Of a stretch of DNA of 64,000 nt, positions 56,187 to 64,000 are shown piece after piece (the stretch's first letter is position 1; every line of letters starts with the position of its first letter). Location of the stretch: positions 1,364,001 to 1,428,000 of the forward strand of contig JAJGBQ010000002.1 in assembly GCA_022457065.1 (NCBI GenBank), read 5' to 3'. The position numbers were made by a program, and so were the translations under genes. The notes beneath the pieces are model-generated. The model had not been told where the DNA came from and did not search any database. It saw only the letters and a program-made list of their open reading frames with translations. The DNA is from Curvularia sp. ZM96. Its lineage: Eukaryota; Ascomycota; Dothideomycetes; Pleosporales; Pleosporaceae.

Positions 56187-56848
56187 CTTTGCGCATACCA
56201 ACAGATAAACTTGTACTGATTCTGGGGGTTGGAGAGGGTCAGACAGTTAACCTAGCAAGAGAAGTCCAGGACAAGGAGGGGTCAAGTAAGGTAGGACCCT
56301 TGACTCGGTGTAATCGCCGATAGTAACGTCTGAACGGTCAGATACACGAATGGGCAAGGGACTTTGTTCAACTTTATGCTGACGATCGGGTATCCGTTTG
56401 CCTCTGCCGACTACCTGTGGACCTAGGTTATCGTTCGTATCTTGACCAAGCCGCTCTTATCTCCGTGTTGAGGTTGCATGTCGCTAGGTAGGTCGTAGCA
56501 TCATGCGGGCTGATGCAGCCGCCATTGGTGCTGTCGATCCTTCGGCATGTTGAATCAGGCAATTCCCGGTTAGAGTTGCCGTGCTCGGTGTAGCTTCTGG
56601 TATTTGGGGGTGTGGGTTAGTGCCTTGCTTCATGTGTGGAGAACATCATTCTCATGACTGTTATCAAGTGTGATATCGGCTTTCAATACAAAGAGATCAA
56701 TTGTGTGGCAGCTGGCTTGCCAACCGATACTGCTTGTATCGCATTTGCTATTATTCACGTGCTGGGACTTTGAGTCTTGCGCCATCGTAGTTCAAAATGA
56801 CGTGTACGGCCGGCGACAGGGAGCAGCACAGGCCGCAAAAAAGAACCA
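56187..56848. other. Intergenic: Dal5-like promoter and STRAP 3' flank
   Basis: 662 bases holding GATA-type motifs (listed separately) on the promoter side. No gene seen. Confidence 0.5.
56203..56462. promoter_or_regulatory. Cluster of four HGATAR motifs upstream of the Dal5-like transporter
   Basis: HGATAR matches at 56203-56208, 56318-56323, 56428-56433 (complement) and 56457-56462 (complement), all within 280 bases upstream of the transporter start. About 0.8 would be expected by chance. This is consistent with control by an AreA-type GATA factor, which is inference. Confidence 0.4.
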
Positions 56849-57852
56849 TTACTTCCACAGACCGTACGGCCCAGTTGTAAACTTCCAGAGCTTGACTGTA
56901 CCGTCCTCGCTGCCTGTCGCATAGAGCTTGCCGTCAGGCGAAAAGCTCGCCGACCAAATAGGCCCATGGTGTCCCTTGTTCGTCTCAAGCTCCTTCTCTT
57001 CATCAAAATCCCAAACCCTAACCCACGTGTCGTTCTGATTGCTGCCACCAGTAACAAACTTCCGCTCTCCGTTGTGCAGCGCTACGCTAGCGAGCTCATA
57101 TGGCGTTTTGACGCTCTTGATGAGCGAGCCTGGTAGAAGACTGTTGAAGAAGTAGGCGCTGTTTCCAGCAGCTACACTCAATACGCCATCCGAGGAGGTG
57201 TTATCCAACTCGCATGAACCCACTGTGCCCTCTACTGCATGCTCTCCAATTGTCGACTCCTGTCGCAGATCCCACCAGCGAATCTTCTTGTCTTCGGATG
57301 CCGTGATTATGACGTTGGGGTCCGACGTCCATACAATCGACTTGATCGTCCCAGTATGAACTCCAGCACCGATTTCAAAACTTGTCGCATCGCTGCGGGA
57401 CAAGTCGTATATGCGCAGCTTCTTTTCCATTCCACCTGTCGCGAGAATCTGAGGGTGGGGCTGGTTGGGGAATGCGACCGCACGAACAATGTGGTTGTGC
57501 GCGAGAGTGTGCAGAGCTTCGCCGGTATGGGTATCCCAAACTTTGCTGTAAACTATTAGTACTTTTACTGTATCATTACATAGGGGTACCCGTACGCAGA
57601 GAAGTCTGCTGAAGCCGTAGCTGCCAGAGAAGCGTTTGAAGACAGTCGTGCTTGCCAGACTGCGCCCTTGTGGCCCAGAAACGTGCCGATCCAGTCACCT
57701 GTTATGCCATCACGAAGCATAGGGTTGTTGTCCTTGCACGCCGATATAATGTAGTACTGGTCTTCGTCCACAAGCGACGAGAAGTGGATGTGGGGGACTG
57801 GTCTTGAGTGACCATGGCAGGTGAGGGGCACCACCTTGGTAGTTTCAGGCAT
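56849..57852 (-). CDS. STRAP/Unrip-like WD40 protein
   Basis: Two exons (57596-57852, 56849-57545) around a 50-base intron give 317 residues. The start MPETTKVVPLTCHGHSRPV and the first blade, with YYIISACKDNNPMLRDG, GDWIGTFLGHKGAVWQA and, across the splice, ASADFSAKVWDTHTGE, are typical of STRAP. Further WD repeats include ITASEDKKIRWWDLR and WVRVWDF, and the last blade ends ATGSEDGTVKLWK. In animals STRAP joins the SMN complex and TGF-beta signalling; fungal versions are probably scaffold proteins in RNA or translation control. Confidence 0.92.
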
Positions 57853-58812
57853 TGCGAAAAGGTAGAGAGGGTGAGTAGCTTCGTTCTGAATGTGGGCTTG
57901 GCAGGATATGTAGTCGAACTTCTAGATGCAGTGAATCCCTAATGCGCGAGGGTGGCGGCGAGTCGACCAGTTTGTGTTGTCGCAGTTGATATGAGCCAAT
58001 CTAGGCCGCACAGACGTGGTGGTGGCAGGTTAGAAAGACAAGAAAGAGAGTGGGATATGCAAAACGGTCGTCAATAGGTCGTAACGTCGTGAAAATGTTG
58101 TCCTCGCGAAACCGCAACTTCATTGAGAGCGGTTCGAAGGGGGGAAAGTGGAATCGACCGTTGGTCAGGGATGCTTAGTGCCGGAGATCTCCGCTCTGGG
58201 GCTAGTCTGGACCCTCTCTCAAATACTACGACAGTACAGCCACTCACCAACTCTGACAAAACACACCTCCTGGCTTTTAGAGATAAGAGACAAATGCTCA
58301 TATATGTGTTTAGTGAAGGGGTTAAATCGTTTGTACTACCGAAGTGGTTTGATCAAGGTCGGCTGTTTGAGTGGGGCGATTCTAATCCAGCTCTTAGGAG
58401 TAAAGTACGCCGAGAGACCCTTACTTCATTCGTTACGGAGCCGTCAAGTCAAACTACATTCCGTGTTTGGTATTTGTGTCAAACCACACAAGAGGCTCGC
58501 ACTTCTTCTGACTCACTGTTATCCTCGCATATCCGCCCTGCCTATATCAAACTATTCTGAATACTTGATCGCTAACAATTGCTACTTTGTCTCACAGCAA
58601 CAACTCTGTACACCTATTTCCAAACTGAAGAAACTATCCACAACCCATGACGCCCATATTGTGAACTCGCCCGATAGCTTTCTTCTCTCCACCTTTGGGC
58701 CTATCTTATGACCATTCAAAAGCTATCGATACTAAACAACTCCTCCAAACCAGCACAAACTAACTATCCCTCCCCACAGCACCACAACCACACAACGCTG
58801 CAAACTAAATAT
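57853..58812. other. Intergenic, ~1 kb
   Basis: STRAP promoter and 3' flank of the dual-zinc-cluster regulator. Plus-strand frames at 58123-58711 overlap each other and show no domain; I reject them as genes. Confidence 0.5.
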
Positions 58813-61518
58813 TCACATAATGGAAAAATTATTCGCCCACCCCAACGGTCCAAATGCCTCAAACCCTGTCGACTGCGCATTCTCATCATCACTCGCCTCC
58901 CACCCAAAGAAATTCTGTAAATCATCTAGATTGAACATGGGCTGTTCGAGTCCCACCGTCGCCGTAGGCGCCGCCGCACTCGAAGCAGCATACATGGCTT
59001 CAATCTGATGATGTTGGTCTGGCGACGTCATGGCGTGGCTTTCCTTCTCTGCCCCGGACGACGTTGATGACGACGACGACGAAGAAGGTTTGTCGAGAGG
59101 AGGTGCGGTGAAGGGGTACCCGGTATTTGCTGTTCTGAGGGTAGAAGGGGATGTAGCGGAGAGGATTTCTTCTACGGGTGTTATGAGTGACATGCCAGGG
59201 TTGCGGTGGCGCGGTGTGTCTTGCATGGGAGCGGGTGCGCCGACGATGCGTCTGGCTTCGTTTTCAGAAGGGTCTTGCGGCGCGATGTAGTCTGCTGAGT
59301 GGCCGCGGGCAAGACTGTCTCGTACGGTTTCTAGCCAGCGCTCGGACGTTATGCACAGGGATTCTGCGAGCGGGTATATGAGTGCCATTTCTCGCAAAGC
59401 GCGGTTGTTGTACTGGACTAGTTCGACGGTGCGTGAGATGACGGTGCCCGTGTCGGGTTTGGAGGTATCCATGATGCGGGCGATGTAGTAGAGCATGATG
59501 CGGTTGCTGTTGTAGACGAGGGATGGCAGGATAGAGTCGGCGAAGTGCTTGACACCGTGCTGGAGGATGTGGGAAACGAGAACTGACATGCGCTGTGCGT
59601 GTTCGAAGCAGACGTCTTGCAAGTGGCTCACAAAGGCCTGCTGGTCTGAGGGGAAAACGAAAGGTTCTTGGTTCTTGAACAGATCGGGCAGAGCAATTCG
59701 ATGCACATCACACATGACATGGTGGTACATGCAATGGATAAGAAGGAGGGCACCTAGCTGGTGCGATTCGCGGCGGATGTAGATATTGTCGGCTGAGAAA
59801 TCTAGCCATGATGGTAGGCTCTGGCGCCACGACTGTATGTCACCGATCAAGGCTGCAAAGCCAGAGTTTGGGAGCCAGGGTGGCTGCTCTTCGTCCATGT
59901 GCTTAACGAAGCTGTGCAAGTCAGCATTACTCTCATAGAGGTCTCTACAGGCCATGACTTACCGCAAGACTCTCCTCCATATACTCACAATCCGTACATA
60001 GTACGCTGCCATACCTAAATTATCCGCCGGCTTCTCCGGTATGTCTTCTTGCGGCATAAAATCCAGCAACGTCCCCTTCTCCAGCCGCTCAGTGACACAA
60101 GGTATCTGCAGTGAGAACTGACGCTCATTGCAAGGAAGTTGGATCTTGAGGTCTCTTTCATTGAGTATAGTGAGATGATCGACACCGCTACCCGCCCAAA
60201 CATCGATCATATAACACGCCCACATCAGCCTTCTGCGAGACTCTCGGACAGAAACCTCGTTGGGACTTCCTCCAACTTCTTTACACAGAATGTCGGGCGC
60301 CACTTCATTGTTCAGCTGCAAAGCATGCGCCATACGTACAACCAGGCCTGTAAGAAGAAAGGAACCTGCATAGTTACCGTTCCTTGCCTCCTGGTCGTGA
60401 AGGAGGACCAGGACTTTGAGCTTGGTAATGGAGATGGTGCTGTAGTCTGCGAAGAACATTTCTTCAGCAGTCTTGGCCCATTGGCTGCCAGCTGATTGTA
60501 TCAGGTCTTTTGTCAAGGGCGCATACGACTCATGATATCCGAGGGCGTAGAACCGAGCTCCCAATGCGCACATGATGTGCAAAAGCGCCTGGTCCGACGT
60601 ATCCACCAGCTGGCCTTCATCCAGCATTCGAATAAACGAGGGTTTGTGCTCGAATGCAAAAACTCGGATGGGATGCACATTATTGAAATATGCGTCTAGC
60701 AAGGGGTGTAATTTGTTCCTCGGCGGTAATTGCTTAGAAAACAACCTATGTGCTTCTTTCAGTAAAGGTAACCTCATGCGATAGTGTTCAGCTCACCATA
60801 GTAATCCAGGTGGGCACCCGGGTACAGCGGGATCGACACCCGCCATCGTATCCAGCATCCCAATGCTATTGGGAGAAGGCTGGGGGCCATGAGGAGATAT
60901 CATGACTGAGTTTGCCTGTAACCCCGATGCAGGAGTGCTGATGCTCTGCACCCATGCTGGTTCGTTGTGCTCCGCATCGTACACACACGTAGTGCGGCGT
61001 TGCTGGCATCTTGTGCAAGTCGGTCGTTCGCCCGAGCACTTGACCTTTGAATCTCTACAAGGAATACAAGACCGGAAAGTGCGCTTTCTCTTGATTCCAA
61101 CTACTGGCTCGTACGCTGTATTTGGTCTTTTTGCTGCGGTGGAGACACTGCCATTCTGTACACAATCTAGCTGGAGTCTCTCGCAATTCAGACAGCCGTT
61201 TGGGCGCTCATCGCATTTGACCTATGAGAGCGTGAGCCTTGTTTGACCCCGGATTTTTATTCTACGTTGGCTTTCTGGTAGTCGTGGGCCTAGATCTTCG
61301 GGTTGCACTAATATCGTCGCGCTGGCATAGCGTTTCCTCCTCCGCTGTCCATGCCCCGATGGACCCACGATGCGAACCCACCAAAAAGCAAAAGAGGACA
61401 AAAGAAATTTACTGCTAGAGCCTACCTTTCTCGCACGACAAGTAGTACACGCTATCCAAGTGCTATTAGCCCAGGCCTCGCAACATCGAAAGTCGTCCAA
61501 GTCCATCGCACATACCAT
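58813..61518 (-). CDS. Transcription factor with two tandem Zn(II)2Cys6 clusters
   Basis: Four exons (61426-61518, 60797-61221, 59963-60745, 58813-59911) give 799 residues; introns are 204, 51 and 51 bases. The first cluster is C24, C27, C34, C41, C44, C51 (CTTCRARKVKC then CLNCERLQLDC), and its intron falls between RK and VKC as in many fungal genes. A basic linker follows, then the second cluster C83, C86, C93, C100, C103, C110 (CIPCRDSKVKC then CTRCQQRRTTC). Both have full cysteine sets. The fungal_trans domain spans about residues 185-480 (for example NNVHPIRVFAFEHKPSF and RRLMWACYMIDVWAGSG). The C-terminus is acidic and serine-rich. Start could also be M5 (61506). Targets are unknown. 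Confidence 0.9.
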
Positions 61519-62440
61519 TAATTGGCCGTCTGCGCTTCTTAGCCGTAATGTCAGACGACGCGGGGGTCTTCGGCGAGTCCATCGCTGTATTCGGATTGTC
61601 GCTCGGATTGTCGCATCCTCTGCGAAAGCTGGGGATTCAAGAGGGCGACGAGCGGGACAAAGCCCAGACTTAAGGCAAAATATGACGTGCTGTAAGCCGC
61701 GGATTGGTTCACAATACGTGGCTTGGCACTCAGGTCATGCTGTCTTGGGACGTGGCGTGGGAATGCGCATATCTACCGGCTAGCCGCTTGAGATAAACCA
61801 GCCTCATCTTGCTACCGATAACTTTGTTCGCCAGTCACGCGGTGCGTTGGGACGTTTTACCACGTAACGTATTGTCTATTACATGTCCAGTCAGATATCC
61901 TGCTGACTAGGCACCACAAGAACCCCTCTTTCGTCCACTAAACCTAAAAGCGCAAACCTTTCCTTTGTCCCTTGACTACGTTACCCCTTTAGAAGTCAAT
62001 TAGGGTACAGTGATGGTAGAATTACTGGCTCGCATGCGCATTATTGAGTATAACAAATGACGCTGTCCTACTCAATTGCCCACGGTATCAATCAGTCAAG
62101 ATTGAGCATCTATTCTATATGTTTGCATTTAAAAAAATCAACACTTTTCGTTGGCGATAAAACCCGGGGCGTGTTTACTACGTTTTGTTGTGCGTTCTAT
62201 CATGCTGTGGTCTCGTGTGAAAAAACAGCCATACGAAAACGCCGTCTTTGGAAAAACTTGCGAAGCTTCGCATGCTCAATCCAGGTGGCAAATACACATC
62301 TTATAGTATTTTCAAAACCCAATCGTCAATAGGTGCTAAATGATGCCCAAACTCTCAATGCTGCCGATGCACGCAGTCCCATTCGTACTAGAGTATGTCA
62401 GTGTTGATGCAATACACAAAGTTGTCGAGGATCTAGAGCG
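61519..62440. other. Intergenic: regulator promoter and BEACH gene 3' flank
   Basis: 922 bases with short domain-free frames only. AT-rich around 62030-62340. Confidence 0.5.
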
Positions 62441-64000
62441 CTAATTGAGATTCTTGAACAAAGAACCCATCTGCTCATAATCTCTTTCGCAACAAACTAG
62501 AAATAGAAAAGTTGCTACGTACCACTCTGCCATCCTCATCGCCCGTATAGACATTATGAGGCATAGGCAATATACACGTAATGGGTGCTGATTGTGCCAG
62601 CAAAGCAGGGTCGCCGTGATTCAAGACGTTGACGAGATTGGCAGACCATTTAGCGGGTGCGGAAGATGAGGAAGGCATGGTTGGAGGTGTGGGCGAAAGA
62701 TGAAAGATCTAGTATATGTTAGTAGATGTAAGACGCGTGGCCATGGAACAAAAGAAAGAAATTGCCGACCTTTACAACTCCTCTTCGATGTCCAGTAAAG
62801 ATGAGTTCGCGTTCACACCACTCGTTGCCTACTCCTTCATAAACTGCCACAGCAGTGATGTAATCAGCATCATCTTCACTATCGCAGATGTCTTCGTCGA
62901 GTAGTATCGCGCCGTTGAGTGTTGTGATGATTAGCCGGTTTCCACACGCGAGAACAATGTTGCCTGTGACGTTGTTGATTTTGGCTGCTTGTATCGGCAC
63001 CGGATTCCGCTTTGACTGCGCGCCGAGGGCAAGCTCGCGCACAAACTCGTTGCGGTTGAGGTCCCAGAGGAAGACACGTCCATCAAGTGAGGCGGACAGG
63101 AACGCAGAAAATGCGCGGCTGGCAGCAATCGTCATAACAGGCGACTTGTGTCCGAAAAGCGTAGTGGCGTTCTGGAGCTCGATACGGCCTCGCTCGCCTC
63201 TGTTGACGGTCCATATGGCAAGAGTACAGTCTGTTCCTGCTGTGATCAACGTTCGGCCGTCAACGAAATGTGAGGTTGTTAATTGCCCAGAGTGTAAATG
63301 TTCAAATAGCCCAACCAGCTTCTTGGAGCTCGACTCGTAGAAGCGAACGCTACCATCCGTAAAGCCCCACTCCATGTAGCGATCATGGTGAGGAGGAATA
63401 TTTTGGCGGAACGGTGCAGAACACAGAAGCTTATCGCTCTTGCTGGTATAGTTGAGCGATGCGATGCGATCATGCATTTCCAGAAGCGTGCCTGGCACTC
63501 GATGCAAACTCTCTGCTGACGTATCGAGCCTGGTGGGTCGAGTGACATTGTCTTTTTGTGGGTGTGGTCTCTGGAAGACCTGTGGAGGCGTCTGTCCGAA
63601 ATTGTTGATAACACTAATCTTCTGCGCTCGCTCCTTCTCGTCTGTAATAGAGTCGAGATCAATTGCACCTTGGTAAGTCATGTAGTGGAACACGTTTGCA
63701 GCCTCAATAGCAGCCTCACCCCGCTGCTTGTATCCGAAGATCAAGTCAATCCAGTGGTGTAAATTCTGGCTCACGTACGGACTCTCCAAGGCCTCGCGCT
63801 GCTTCGCGATAAAAATCGCGGGGTCGCCCTTGGCCCAAGGAGGCAGTTTCACGTTGTCGATAGTTGAGCCGTCGGAACGCAGACCGAAATTGTATCCGTT
63901 GACGTTGGTCAGAAAGTCTGGCAGGAAGTAGAACTCGGGTGTAAGCTCGCGTACATCAGCCATGTTCTTCGCTGACACCGACTCCCATACATTCTGAATC
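62441..64000 (-). CDS. BEACH-WD40 protein (Beige/LvsA/Bph1-like), 5' part outside the window
   Basis: The minus-strand frame is open to the right edge, so only the C-terminal part is visible. Exons: 62770 to beyond 64000, 62523-62708, and probably 62441-62470. The right end is the second half of a BEACH domain: ELTPEFYFLPDFL, LPPWAKGDP, ALESPYVSQNLHHWIDLIFG and YKQRGEAAIEAANVFHYMTY. WD40 repeats follow (WGFTDGSVRFYE, TAGTDCTLAIWT, SASLDGRVFLWDL, FTGHRRGVVKIFHLSP). BEACH proteins are very large scaffolds for vesicle traffic and lysosome/vacuole function. The donor at 62769 is GTCGGC, unusual but required to keep the propeller. The last mini-exon (MGSLFKNLN) is the best available ending but is uncertain. 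Confidence 0.92.

Noticed and set aside
58123..58711. Two plus-strand frames upstream of the STRAP gene
   Set aside because: They overlap each other in different registers and show no recognisable motif or coding bias.
1..64000. tRNA, rRNA, CRISPR, transposon or secondary-metabolite cluster
   Set aside because: No tRNA B-box in a cloverleaf context, no regular spacer arrays, no transposase or reverse transcriptase motifs, and no polyketide or peptide synthetase genes were found on reading; the two Zn2Cys6 regulators and MFS genes alone do not make a cluster.

Overview
This 64 kb window comes from the nuclear genome of a filamentous ascomycete, most likely a dothideomycete of the Pleosporales type. 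The gene density (about 25 protein genes), the many short GT-AG introns (46 to 222 bases, often with a CTAAC-like branch site), the Zn2Cys6 regulators, MFS transporters, the class X hybrid histidine kinase and the ankyrin/DIL protein all fit. I see no bacterial features, transposons, CRISPR arrays, rRNA or tRNA genes. All exon structures were read from splice signals and reading-frame continuity, not from transcripts.

Layout, left to right. 1-6.2 kb: 3' part of a very large disordered, coiled-coil protein. 6.8-15 kb: a membrane-anchored short-chain dehydrogenase (+), then a MOSC/mARC-like molybdenum-cofactor protein, allantoicase and an ankyrin-DIL protein (all -). 15.8-23.4 kb: a seven-exon class X hybrid histidine kinase with an N-terminal pseudokinase and an AAA-like ATPase. 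24-29 kb: two unrecognised genes around an alpha/beta hydrolase. 29.7-42 kb: a minus-strand run of a small cytochrome b5 protein, Vid27, a Zn2Cys6 regulator, a drug-type MFS transporter and an FAD/NADPH reductase without an FMN domain. 44-54 kb: an F-box protein, two tiny related cysteine-rich proteins, a kinase-fold protein, a cupin, a mitochondrial ABCB transporter and an RNA 3'-phosphate cyclase-like protein. 54-64 kb: a Dal5-like (ACS family) transporter, a STRAP-like WD40 protein, a regulator carrying two tandem Zn2Cys6 clusters, and the 3' part of a BEACH-WD40 protein cut by the window edge.

The genes are mostly independent housekeeping and regulatory loci. Possible functional links are allantoicase with the Dal5-like transporter (both have GATA-type motifs upstream), and the Zn2Cys6 regulator with the adjacent MFS transporter. 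The most unusual items are the dual-zinc-cluster regulator, the pair of tiny CGCK proteins with an overlapping spliced reading frame after one of them, a GC-AG intron and a frame discontinuity in the histidine kinase, and a hydrolase intron whose expected acceptor seems to be lost.
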